Shown here: one piece after another, positions 9,273 through 17,655 of the stretch
Numbering within the stretch: the first letter of the stretch is position 1
Layout: every line of letters begins with the position of its first letter
NCBI GenBank assembly: GCA_964476185.1
Contig: CAYYZO010000008.1
Coordinates: 19,151-83,150 of the forward strand
Source of the DNA: DATNBU01 sp964476185
Lineage (GTDB): Bacteria > Desulfobacterota > Binatia > UBA1149 > CAITLU01
Direction: 5' to 3'
DNA length: 64,000 nucleotides
Notes under the pieces: model-generated
Database searches by the model: none
The model's input: the letters and a program-made list of their open reading frames with translations, nothing else
What the model was told of the DNA's origin: nothing
Program-made: the position numbers and the translations under genes

Positions 9273-11669
9273 TCAGACCCGGACCTGCGCGTCCAATCGC
9301 GAGGTCAGGTGTGCCACTACCTTCTCGTGCAGCAGCGTGACCTCCGCTTCGGTGAGCGTTCGGTCCGCGGCCCGGTACACGAGCCTGTAACCCAGCGCCT
9401 TGCGGCCGCTCTCGATCCCGGCTCCGGTGTACTCGTCGAACACCGAGATCGATTCGATCCAGGGCTCGTCCAGCTCCCCGACGGCCCGGATCGCGTCGCC
9501 CGAAGGCGTCTGCGCGTCCGTGAGCAGCGAAACGTCCCGTTCCGAGCTCGGATACCGCGGGATCGGCTGCAGCCCCGGATGGGCGCGTCTATACGCGACC
9601 GCTTCCCGGCAGTCAACTTCGAAGACGTAAATTTCTCCTGTAATTTCCAAGTCTTCCGAGACGTCCGGGTGAAGCCGCCCGAGGATCCCGACCGGCCGGT
9701 CGGCGACGCGAACCTCGGCCGCGGCGCGCGGGTGCAGTTCCGGACGGTCGCCCACCGCGCGCACCTCGACCGGCGTGGCGGGAGCAAGGACGCCGAGGAC
9801 CTTCTCGACCACGGCCCTCAGGTCCGCGAACGAGAGCTTCCCCTCCTGTCCCGGGCGAGCGCCCGGGCGCGCACCGTAGAGCAAGCCCGCGACGACCTCG
9901 CGCTGCCGCGGTTCGCCGGAATCGTGCGCCGAGAACACGCGCGCCAGCGTGAACAGGTCGATGCGACGTTCCTGCACGGCCACGTTCGTCTTCAGCGCCG
10001 CGACGAGGCAACCGATCGCGCTCTTCGCGAGAGCGGTTGCGTCGGCGCGCAGCGGATTGCGCACGACGACGCTCGCGCCGTCGGTGGCGAGGCCCGGGAA
10101 GCGCGCGTTGTCGGCTTCCGACGTGAACGACACCGCGACGTGCTCGTGCAGGCCGAGTCCGGACAGAAGCCACCGCACCTCCGCGGCCGCGCGCACCGGG
10201 TCCGGGACCACGACGGGCAGCAGCTGGACGAGCGGCATCGCCGGCTCGATGGCGTCGTAACCGCACACGCGCGCGACTTCCTCGACGAAGTCGATTTCGC
10301 GCAGCAGGTCGTGCCGGTGCGACGGCGGCGTCACGTCGAACCCGCCGTCCCGCGCGACCGGCCGTGCGCCGATCGCCGACAGGACGGCGCCGATCCTGTC
10401 GTCGCCGACGCTGCTGCCGAGCAGCGCGCGCACGCGGGCCGAGCGCACCCGCAGCGTCGTTCCCCCGGCCTGGGCGCTGCCGACGCGCACGACGCCGCCC
10501 TCCGTGCTCGCGCCGGCAACGTCCGCGAGCAGGGAGGCCGCGCGCAGCAGCGCCTCGCGCACGCCGGCGGGATCGACCCCGCGCTCGAATCGGTAGGAGG
10601 AGTCCGTCAGCAGCGCGTGCCGCCTCGAGGTGCGGCGCACCACGGCCGGCGCGAACAACGCGCTTTCGAGGAAAAGATCGGTGGTTTCCGGGCCGACCGC
10701 CGACGCCGCCCCGCCCATCACGCCCGCCACGGCGACCGGGGCCGCGGCGTCGGCGATCACGAGGTCGCCGGGACCCAGCCGGACGTCGCGCTCGTCGAGC
10801 GTGCGGATCGTCTCGCCTTCGCTCGCGCGCCGCACGACGACCGTGCGGCCCTCGAGCCGGGCAAGATCGAACGCGTGCAGCGGTTGCCCGTACTCCATCA
10901 GCACGAGGTTCGTCACGTCCACGACGTTGTTGATCGACCGCAGCCCGACGGCGGCAAGGCGCGTGCGCAGCCACGTCGGCGATGGACCGACGGTCACGCC
11001 GCGCAGCACGAGCCCGTGGTAGAGGGGGCACGCTTCCGGATCCCGCACTTCCACCTTCACCGGCGAAGCCCCATCCGCGAGATCGAGAGCGGCGGGACGC
11101 GCTCGCAGCCGGAGATCGCAAAGGGCCGCCACCTCGCGCGCCAGGCCGATCATGCTCAGGCAGTCGCCGCGATTCGGCGTGATGCCGAGTTCCAGGATCG
11201 TGTCGTCGAGGCCGAGCAGTGCGGCCGCCTCGCGGCCCGGCTCGAGCCCCGGCTCGAGGACGAGGATTCCCTCGCCCGGATCCGCGATGCCGAGTTCGGC
11301 GGCCGAGCAGAGCATGCCCTCGGACTCGACGCCCCGAAGCTTGCTCTTCTTGATCGTGAGTCCGCCGGGAAGCTCGCACCCCACGCGCGACAGCACGACC
11401 GTGTCGCCCGCGCGGTGGTTCTTCGCGCCGCAGACGATCGTGCGAATCTCCCCGCTTCCGTCGTCGACCTTGCAGACAGTCAGGCGGTCGGCGTTCGGGT
11501 GCTGCCCCATCTCTACGATGCGGGCAACGACGAGACGGTCCCCGTAGGCGTGCGCCGGCCGGAGGATCGCCTCGACCTCGATGCCGCCCATCGTCAGGCG
11601 GCGGGCGAGCTCTTCCACGTCGGGGAGGCCCTCGACGAGTTCGCCGAGCCATTGATACGAAAGTCGCAT
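9273..11669 (-). CDS. pheT: phenylalanine--tRNA ligase beta subunit
   Basis: 798 residues, full length. It starts MRLSYQWLGELVEG, has the EMAP/OB-type tRNA-binding domain (about 40-150, HPNADRLTVCKVD), the B3/B4 editing region and B5 core, and ends in the ferredoxin-like anticodon-binding domain (FDEYTGAGIESGRKALGYRL). It forms the alpha2-beta2 enzyme with PheS and carries editing of mischarged Tyr. pheS lies 84 bases upstream and ihfA 45 bases downstream, all on the minus strand. Confidence 0.97.
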   Translation of the reverse strand: MRLSYQWLGELVEGLPDVEELARRLTMGGIEVEAILRPAHAYGDRLVVARIVEMGQHPNADRLTVCKVDDGSGEIRTIVCGAKNHRAGDTVVLSRVGCELPGGLTIKKSKLRGVESEGMLCSAAELGIADPGEGILVLEPGLEPGREAAALLGLDDTILELGITPNRGDCLSMIGLAREVAALCDLRLRARPAALDLADGASPVKVEVRDPEACPLYHGLVLRGVTVGPSPTWLRTRLAAVGLRSINNVVDVTNLVLMEYGQPLHAFDLARLEGRTVVVRRASEGETIRTLDERDVRLGPGDLVIADAAAPVAVAGVMGGAASAVGPETTDLFLESALFAPAVVRRTSRRHALLTDSSYRFERGVDPAGVREALLRAASLLADVAGASTEGGVVRVGSAQAGGTTLRVRSARVRALLGSSVGDDRIGAVLSAIGARPVARDGGFDVTPPSHRHDLLREIDFVEEVARVCGYDAIEPAMPLVQLLPVVVPDPVRAAAEVRWLLSGLGLHEHVAVSFTSEADNARFPGLATDGASVVVRNPLRADATALAKSAIGCLVAALKTNVAVQERRIDLFTLARVFSAHDSGEPRQREVVAGLLYGARPGARPGQEGKLSFADLRAVVEKVLGVLAPATPVEVRAVGDRPELHPRAAAEVRVADRPVGILGRLHPDVSEDLEITGEIYVFEVDCREAVAYRRAHPGLQPIPRYPSSERDVSLLTDAQTPSGDAIRAVGELDEPWIESISVFDEYTGAGIESGRKALGYRLVYRAADRTLTEAEVTLLHEKVVAHLTSRLDAQVRV

Positions 11670-11753
11670 GGGATTCCTGTCAGGTGGTCACGCGTTCGCG
11701 TTCCTTCGGGACGCGCGCCGCGTCCCCGCCGGGGCGCAACGCGATCCGGGTCC

Positions 11754-12785
11754 TCAGAACTGGCGCAAGAAGCGCAGGTCGCCGCCGTAGAAGAGGCGGA
11801 TGTCGTCGATCCTGTACTTCAGCATCGCGATGCGCTCCACGCCGAGTCCGAACGCGAAGCCGCTGAACTCCTCGGGATCGTAGCCGACCGCGTCGAACAC
11901 GGCCGGGTCGACCATGCCCGCGCCGAGGATCTCGAGCCAGCCGGTGTCCTTGCAGACGCGGCAGCCCGACCCCTTCTGCGAGCAGACGACGCACGCGACG
12001 TCGACTTCCGCACTCGGCTCGGTGAACGGGAAAAAGCTCGGGCGCAGCCGCACGGCGAGGTCGCGGCCGAACACGCGGCGAAGGAACTCCGTGAGCACGC
12101 CCTTCAGGTGCGCGAACGTGATCCCGCGATCCACCATCAGGCCTTCGATCTGGTGGAACATCGGCGAGTGCGTCACGTCGTCGTCGTGTCGATAAACCGC
12201 GCCCGGCGCGATGATGCGCACGGGAGGGCGACGGTTCTCCATCACGCGGATCTGCACCGGCGAGGTGTGGGTCCGGAGCACTCGCCCGCCCTCGACGAAG
12301 AACGTGTCGTGCATGTCCCGCGCGGGGTGGTCCGCGGCGATGTTGAGCGCCTCGAAGTTGTGGTACTCGTCCTCGACCTCGGGTCCCTCGGCGATCTCGA
12401 AGCCCATGCCGCCGAGGATCTCGCAGATCTCCGCCATCGTGCGCGAGATCGGGTGGATCGTGCCGAGCGGCACGCCGGCCGCCGGAAGCGTGACGTCCAC
12501 GGAAGCGCCCGCTAGCGCGGCCGCGCGCTCGGTGGCCTTCAGCTCGGCCTCTTTCTCGACGATCGCCCGGTCGACCTCTTCCTTCGCGCGGTTGACCCGC
12601 TGGCCGAACGCGGGCCGCTCCCCGGCAGGCAGCGTGGCGAGCGCGCGCAGCGCACCCGTCAGCCTTCCTTTCTTGCCGAGGAACTCCACGCGCAGCCGCT
12701 CGAGCTCGGCGCGCGCGGCGGCGCGGCCGACGCACGCGATGGCGTCGGCCGCGACCTGCTCCGGCGATTCGGTGGCCGTGGTCAC
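11754..12785 (-). CDS. pheS: phenylalanine--tRNA ligase alpha subunit
   Basis: 343 residues starting at a GTG (12785). Class II synthetase motifs are present: HPISRTMAEICEILGGMGF, MHDTFFVEGG, LRTHTSPVQIRVM (motif 2 region), and the C-terminal GFAFGLGVERIAML (motif 3). It catalyses aminoacylation of tRNA-Phe with PheT. The gene is 13 bases from rplT. No phenylalanine leader peptide or T-box is visible between rplT and pheS, so control is probably from the thrS/infC promoter. Confidence 0.97.
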   Translation of the reverse strand: MTTATESPEQVAADAIACVGRAAARAELERLRVEFLGKKGRLTGALRALATLPAGERPAFGQRVNRAKEEVDRAIVEKEAELKATERAAALAGASVDVTLPAAGVPLGTIHPISRTMAEICEILGGMGFEIAEGPEVEDEYHNFEALNIAADHPARDMHDTFFVEGGRVLRTHTSPVQIRVMENRRPPVRIIAPGAVYRHDDDVTHSPMFHQIEGLMVDRGITFAHLKGVLTEFLRRVFGRDLAVRLRPSFFPFTEPSAEVDVACVVCSQKGSGCRVCKDTGWLEILGAGMVDPAVFDAVGYDPEEFSGFAFGLGVERIAMLKYRIDDIRLFYGGDLRFLRQF

Positions 12786-12798
12786 GGGGGCGTCCCCG

Positions 12799-13155
12799 TC
12801 AGGCGGCGAGCCGCGACTTGGCCAGCTGGACGAGTTCGGCGAACGCCGCCTGCTCGTTCACGGCGAGCTCGGCGAGCGCCTTGCGGTCGATCTCCACGCC
12901 GGCCTGCTTCAGGCCGTGCATCAGCGCCGCGTAGGTCAGCCCCTCGATGCGGGCCGCCGCGTTGATGCGGACGATCCAGAGGGCCCGGAACTCGCGCTTG
13001 CGGACCTTGCGGTCGCGATAGGCGTAGGTCAGGCCCTTCTCGACGGTCTCGCGGCCCTGGCGGTAGAGCTTGCGGCCGCCGACGTAGCCCTTCGCGATGC
13101 TCAGGATCTTCTTGTGGCGACGGTGGCCCTTCGTTCCTCGTGTGACTCTCGGCAT
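12799..13155 (-). CDS. rplT: 50S ribosomal protein L20
   Basis: 118 residues, basic, typical L20 (MPRVTRGTKGHRRHKKIL... RIEGLTYAALMHGLKQAGVEIDRK). It binds 23S rRNA early in large-subunit assembly and in many bacteria represses the infC-rpmI-rplT mRNA. A GAGGAG site precedes the ATG. The spacer to rpmI is long (103 bases) and made of tandem repeats. Confidence 0.98.
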   Translation of the reverse strand: MPRVTRGTKGHRRHKKILSIAKGYVGGRKLYRQGRETVEKGLTYAYRDRKVRKREFRALWIVRINAAARIEGLTYAALMHGLKQAGVEIDRKALAELAVNEQAAFAELVQLAKSRLAA

Positions 13156-13170
13156 GGGTCGTTCTCCTCA

Positions 13171-13260
13171 GTTCATCGTCGCGCTCTCGCGCTCCTGCTC
13201 CGTTCAACGTCGCGCTCTCGCGCGCCTGCCCCGTTCAACGTCGCGCTCTCGGCGCTCCTC
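13171..13260. repeat. 31-bp tandem repeat, three units, between rpmI and rplT
   Basis: Three consecutive units beginning GTTCA(T/A)CGTCGCGCTCTCG on the plus strand start at 13171, 13202 and 13233; units 1 and 2 are 31 bases and nearly identical, and the third is truncated where it runs into the rpmI stop codon. They nearly fill the spacer between rpmI and rplT. They could be a replication-slippage expansion, or, since L20 autoregulation acts on this part of the mRNA in other bacteria, structured RNA with a role. Confidence 0.85.
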
Positions 13261-13456
13261 AGCTACCCGGCAGGATGCGCTTGATCTGCTTCTCGTCCAC
13301 GCCGGCGACCGTCGTCGAGTGACGAAGATTGCGCTTCTGCTTGCGGGTCTTCGCGCTCAACTGGTGGCGGTGGTACGCCTTGCTTCGCTTGATCCTGCCG
13401 CTTCCCGTCACCGAGAATCTCTTGGCGGCACCTCGTTTCGTCTTACACTTCGGCAT
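13259..13456 (-). CDS. rpmI: 50S ribosomal protein L35
   Basis: 65 residues, highly basic, with the family opening MPKCKTKRGAAKRFSVTGSG. Part of the infC-rpmI-rplT operon. Its start overlaps the 3' end of infC by 14 bases, so translation is likely coupled to IF3 synthesis. Its stop codon lies inside the third copy of the tandem repeat that separates it from rplT. Confidence 0.98.
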   Translation of the reverse strand: MPKCKTKRGAAKRFSVTGSGRIKRSKAYHRHQLSAKTRKQKRNLRHSTTVAGVDEKQIKRILPGS

Positions 13457-14012
13457 TTCGCTCTCCCTTGGCTGCGGTCTTGACGGGGGCGGTCTTCACC
13501 GGAACCACGATCACGGACATGTTGCGGCCCTCGAGCCGCGGTTCCCCTTCCGCCTGAGCGACATCGGAGATCGTGCCCAGCACCCTCTGCAGCATCGCCT
13601 TGCCCATGTCGGGCCTGGTGATCTCGCGACCCTTGAAGAACACCGTGACTTTCACGCGGTGCCCGGCGGCGAGGAAGCGCTTGATGTGACCGGTCTTGAA
13701 CTCGATGTCGTGGGCCTCGGTGCGCGAACGCATCTTCACTTCCTTCATCTGTTGGGACGAGGAAGTGCTCTTCTTGCGCGATTCCTGGACCTTCTTGCGT
13801 TCCTCGTAGCGGAACTTGTGGAAGTCCATGATGCGCACGACGGGTGGCGTCGCGTCGCCGGCGACCTCAACGAGGTCCATCTGCCGCTGTTCGGCGATCT
13901 CGCGGGCGTCCGCCATCGACATGATGCCGAGTTGTTCGCCCTTGCTGTCGATCAGCCGAACCTCGCGGGCACGGATCTCGTTGTTGATTCTGAAGTCCTG
14001 ACTCTTGGCTAT
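13443..14012 (-). CDS. infC: translation initiation factor IF-3, ATA start
   Basis: 189 residues. Recognisable from FRINNEIRAREVRLID through VKVTVFFKGREITRPDMGKAML, with the N-domain, linker and C-domain of IF3; the tail (PVKTAPVKTAAKG) carries a short duplication. There is no ATG or GTG near the expected start. The best start is ATA at 14012-14010: GGAGGT lies five bases upstream, and ATA overlaps the thrS stop as ATAG. IF3 proofreads initiation codons and infC in many bacteria begins with AUU or AUC so that IF3 represses its own synthesis; an AUA start fits that logic. Start choice is inference, the gene identity is secure. Confidence 0.93.
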   Translation of the reverse strand: MAKSQDFRINNEIRAREVRLIDSKGEQLGIMSMADAREIAEQRQMDLVEVAGDATPPVVRIMDFHKFRYEERKKVQESRKKSTSSSQQMKEVKMRSRTEAHDIEFKTGHIKRFLAAGHRVKVTVFFKGREITRPDMGKAMLQRVLGTISDVAQAEGEPRLEGRNMSVIVVPVKTAPVKTAAKGERNAEV

Positions 14013-15925
14013 GGTACACCTCCATCGCCGGCCCGGCTGCGCTCGCGCAGCCATTCGGCGAATGCGTCGATGGTCATCGGTTCGACCTGCTCGCCCCCGA
14101 GCAGGCGCGGCGCCACGGTGCGGGCCTCGACTTCCTTGTCGCCGACGACGGCGACCACCGGAATCTTGGCCTGCTGGGCCTCGCGGATCTTGAAGCCGAG
14201 CTTCTCGTTGCGAAGGTCCGCCCTGGCGCGGAAGCCCTCGCGGCGCAGGCGCTCGGCAACCTCGCCTGCGAACTCGTTCTGGCGGTCGGTCACGGTCACG
14301 AGCCGCACCTGCGTCGGTGCGAGCCAGAGCGGCAGCGCCCCCGCGGTGTGCTCGATCAGGATCCCGAGGAAGCGCTCGAGCGAACCGAGCACCGCGCGGT
14401 GGATCATGACGGGGCGCTTCTTGTCGCCGGCCGCGTCCACGTAGTGGAGGTCGAAGCGCTCCGGCAGGGCGAAGTCGAGCTGCACGGTGCTGAGCTGCCA
14501 CTCGCGGCCGACCACGTCGAGCACGCAGAAGTCGATCTTCGGGCCGTAGAACGCGCCGTCGCCGGCGTTGAGGCGGTATTCGACGTTCTCGGACGCGAGC
14601 ACCTCGCGCAGCGCGTCCTCGGCCGTCCGCCAGATCTCGTCCGAGCCGATCGACTTCTCCGGACGCGTCGAGAGGTAGACGCGGGCCTGGTCGAAGCCGA
14701 ACGTCTCGTTCATGTGCCGGATCATCGCGATGACCGAACGGATCTCTTCCTGGATCTGCTCGGGCGCGCAGAAGATGTGCGCGTCGTCCTGGCAGAACGA
14801 GCGGACGCGGGTCAGGCCGTGCATCGTCCCGGAGCGCTCGAACCGATGCAGCCGCCCGAAGTCGGCGAAGCGGATCGGCAGCTCGCGGTAGGAGTGCAGG
14901 TCCTCGCCGTACATCAGGCAGTGGGTCGGACAGTTCATCGGCTTGACGGCGAAGTCCCTGTCCTCGACCGACGTGAAGTACATGTTCTCGCGATAGTTCT
15001 CGTAGTGGCCCGACTGGTGCCAGAGATCCACGTCGAGGACCTGCGGCGTGATGACCTCGCCGTAGCCGTAACGGCGGTAGAGACCGCGGATGTACTCGAC
15101 GAGCAGGTTGTAGACGAGCGCGCCGTCCGGGTGGAAGAACGGGCTGCCGGGCGCCTCGCGGTGGAAGCTGAACAACCCGAGCTGCTTGCCGAGCCGGCGG
15201 TGGTCGCGGCGCTTCGCCTCCTCGAGGCGCGCCAGGTGCTGCTCGAGCTGCTTCCGGTCGGCCCAGGCGGTGCCGTAGATGCGCTGGAGCATCGGGTTGC
15301 GCTCGTCGCCGCGCCAGTAGGCGCCCGCGACGCTCAGCAGCTTGAACGCGCCGAGCTTCCCGGTCGACGGCACGTGCGGCCCGCGGCAAAGGTCGACGAA
15401 GTCGCCCTGCCGGTACAGGCCGACCGTCGCGTCCGGAAGGTCGCGGATGATCTCGGCCTTGAACGACTCGCCCATCGACTGGAACAGCGCGACCGCGTCG
15501 TCGCGAGCCCAGTCCTCGCGCTTCACCTCGTGGTTCTCGGCGACGACCTTGGCCATCTCGGCCTCGATGCGCTCGAGGTCCTCCGGCACGAAGCCGCGGT
15601 CGAACTGGAAGTCGTAGTAGAAGCCGTTCTCGATGACGGGGCCGATGGTGACCTGCGCTTCGGGGAACAGGCGCTTGACCGCATGGGCCAGCAGGTGCGC
15701 GCTCGAATGCCGCAGCAACTCGAGGCCTTCTTCGCTGTCGGGAAGAATCGGAGCGAGAGAGCAATCCTCCACCAGTTCGGTGGAGAGATCGCGGGGCCGG
15801 CCGTCGATCATCACCCCGATCGCGAGCTTGGCGACCTTGCCGCCGAGGAGCTCACGCGCGGGCGTGCCCGCGGGGATGGTTCGAGCGCCGTCGCCGGAAA
15901 GGCTGACGGTGATCTGGTTCGACAT
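14009..15925 (-). CDS. thrS: threonine--tRNA ligase
   Basis: 638 residues, full length. Domains in order: TGS (about 1-62), the second editing domain with HSSAHLLAHAVKRLFPEA and its zinc-site HxxxH, then the class II catalytic core (MNCPTHCLMY, FGRLHRFERSGTMHGLTRVR, FCQDDAHIF) and the C-terminal anticodon domain (APTQVRLVTVTD). It charges tRNA-Thr and edits Ser-tRNA-Thr. It heads the translation operon, with infC directly overlapping its stop. The 263 bases between its start and tRNA-Val show no clear T-box or other riboswitch. Confidence 0.98.
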   Translation of the reverse strand: MSNQITVSLSGDGARTIPAGTPARELLGGKVAKLAIGVMIDGRPRDLSTELVEDCSLAPILPDSEEGLELLRHSSAHLLAHAVKRLFPEAQVTIGPVIENGFYYDFQFDRGFVPEDLERIEAEMAKVVAENHEVKREDWARDDAVALFQSMGESFKAEIIRDLPDATVGLYRQGDFVDLCRGPHVPSTGKLGAFKLLSVAGAYWRGDERNPMLQRIYGTAWADRKQLEQHLARLEEAKRRDHRRLGKQLGLFSFHREAPGSPFFHPDGALVYNLLVEYIRGLYRRYGYGEVITPQVLDVDLWHQSGHYENYRENMYFTSVEDRDFAVKPMNCPTHCLMYGEDLHSYRELPIRFADFGRLHRFERSGTMHGLTRVRSFCQDDAHIFCAPEQIQEEIRSVIAMIRHMNETFGFDQARVYLSTRPEKSIGSDEIWRTAEDALREVLASENVEYRLNAGDGAFYGPKIDFCVLDVVGREWQLSTVQLDFALPERFDLHYVDAAGDKKRPVMIHRAVLGSLERFLGILIEHTAGALPLWLAPTQVRLVTVTDRQNEFAGEVAERLRREGFRARADLRNEKLGFKIREAQQAKIPVVAVVGDKEVEARTVAPRLLGGEQVEPMTIDAFAEWLRERSRAGDGGVP

Positions 15926-16161
15926 GCGCGTCCCGCTCGAGCGACCGTCTTGTCCGGGTGAGGTCGGCGAGTCGCGCTCGCCAGTTCGGGGAGCATCCCG
16001 GCCGGATCCCGGCTCGGGTGCATTTTGCGGAGGACTGCGGCCGACGGCCGCCCGTGTCCCGGCCCAGCCGATCCGGCTGCGCCCTGCCCCTGTCCCGGTT
16101 CGTGTCGGTCCTTCTCTGCTCCTTCTGCGACTTGCCGCGATCAGTCGCGGCTTGCTGCTGC

Positions 16162-16178
16162 GGACCTCGGGGAGGTCC
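16162..16178 (-). terminator. hairpin after tRNA-Val
   Basis: Perfect 7-bp stem (GGACCTC / GAGGTCC) with a three-base loop, ten bases downstream of the tRNA-Val 3' end on the minus strand. No U tract follows on that strand (GCAGCAGC), so it may be a processing or weak termination structure rather than a true intrinsic terminator. Confidence 0.35.
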
Positions 16179-16188
16179 TGGAAAAACG

Positions 16189-16263
<75 letters not shown>

Positions 16264-16448
16264 ACGATGATCGCCTCGGGGACGTCCCCGAGGCGAGCGG
16301 ACCGGCCCTGCTAACAACGCCGCGACGGGGAGTCAACCGAAGTGGGCGTCGCCGCGCTGGTTTTCGGGCGCGGGGAGCGATGCCCGCGCCCGTGGGCACG
16401 ACCGGCGCCGCTCGCTCGCCGATCGCGGCCGCCGTAGGATGTCCCCCG

Positions 16449-17624
16449 ATGCAGCGCCGCGACCCCTTCGCGACGGTCTTCCTCGTCCTGGCCCTGGCCG
16501 GGATCGTCGCGCTGGTGGCGGTCCTGCTGTGGCCCTACGCGACGCCGATCGCGTGGGCCTGCGTGCTGGCCGCGGTCTTCCACCCGATCTACGTGCTGCT
16601 GCTTCGCCTCCTGCCGAACCGCCCGAGCCTCGTCGCGGGGCTGATGACGCTGGCCGTCCTGGCGCTGGCGGTCATTCCGTCCCTGCTGCTGACGAGCGTC
16701 GTCGCGAGCGAGGCGCTGGCCGCTTACCACCGGGCCGCGGCCTACATCGTCGAGAACCGCGTCCAGGTGGTCGACGACCTCAGCCACCACTGGCTCGTCG
16801 AGCCGATCTGGCACTGGGTCCGCGACAAGATGGCCGGCACCGACGTCGACCCGACGTCGCTCGGCCTCTCGGGCCTGCGCTGGCTCAGCGAGTTCGCGGC
16901 CGCGAACGCCGCCCAGGTCGCGAAGAACGTGATCGGGTTCCTCGTCGGGCTCGGCATCCTGGTGTTCACGCTGTTCTTCGCGTTTCGCGACGGCGCAGGG
17001 CTCATGGAGTACCTCGAGGAATCGCTGCCGATGGATGCGCGCGACCGGCGCCGCCTGTTCGAGCGCCTGCAAAACACCCTGCTCGCCGTCGTGCAGGGCA
17101 TGGCCGCGACGGCGCTGCTGCAGGCCGTCCTGCTGTTCGGCGCGTTCTGGGCCCTCGGCGTGCCGTTCGCGCTCCTTCTGTCGGTGATCTGCTTCGGGAT
17201 GGCGTTCCTTCCGGTCGGCGGCTCCGCCTTCCTCTGGCTTCCGGTCGCCATCGGCCTCTTCCTCGGCGGCGACTGGGTTCGCGGGACCATGCTCCTCGCC
17301 TGGGGCGGCGCCGTCGTTTCTTCCGTCGACAACTTCGTCCGCCCCCTGGTGATCGGCGGCGCGGCCCAGCTTCCGACGCCGCTGCTGTTCTTCGGCATCC
17401 TGGGCGGCCTGCAGACCTTCGGCTTCGTCGGCGTGTTCGCCGGGCCGGCGACGATCGCGGCCTTCCTGTCGATCGTCTCGATCTACCGCGAGCGACTGCT
17501 CGAACTGCGGGACGTCCCGGGGGGCGATCCGACCGGGGCGCCGGAGCCCGTCGCCCCGGTCGTCCGTGAACTCCCCGCGCCGCCGGACGAGTTGGCGGCC
17601 AGCCGGCCGGAACCGCCCGAGTAG
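16449..17624 (+). CDS. AI-2E family transporter (PerM/TqsA-like permease)
   Basis: 391 residues from ATG 16449; an in-frame ATG at 16380 adds 23 residues without membrane or signal character. Around eight membrane helices: a hairpin near the N-terminus, a soluble segment (about 80-170), then helices ending with the family's conserved GILGGLQTFGFVGVFAGPA. Members export small molecules; the name comes from TqsA, and some are ion antiporters, so the substrate cannot be stated. A proline-rich C-terminal tail follows. It is isolated, divergent from the tRNA-Val/thrS operon and convergent with the DUF1329 gene. Confidence 0.85.
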   Translation: MQRRDPFATVFLVLALAGIVALVAVLLWPYATPIAWACVLAAVFHPIYVLLLRLLPNRPSLVAGLMTLAVLALAVIPSLLLTSVVASEALAAYHRAAAYIVENRVQVVDDLSHHWLVEPIWHWVRDKMAGTDVDPTSLGLSGLRWLSEFAAANAAQVAKNVIGFLVGLGILVFTLFFAFRDGAGLMEYLEESLPMDARDRRRLFERLQNTLLAVVQGMAATALLQAVLLFGAFWALGVPFALLLSVICFGMAFLPVGGSAFLWLPVAIGLFLGGDWVRGTMLLAWGGAVVSSVDNFVRPLVIGGAAQLPTPLLFFGILGGLQTFGFVGVFAGPATIAAFLSIVSIYRERLLELRDVPGGDPTGAPEPVAPVVRELPAPPDELAASRPEPPE

Positions 17625-17655
17625 GCGTCCGGAGCTCGCCGGTCGGGTCGCCGCT

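Noticed and set aside
9201..12515. 1104-codon plus-strand frame opposite pheT/pheS
   Set aside because: No recognisable domain; pheT and pheS on the minus strand explain the sequence fully.
13171..13260. CRISPR-like array
   Set aside because: The 31-bp units are directly adjacent with no unique spacers and no cas genes are present.
15926..16188. T-box or riboswitch ahead of thrS
   Set aside because: No T-box sequence, specifier loop or antiterminator pattern could be recognised.
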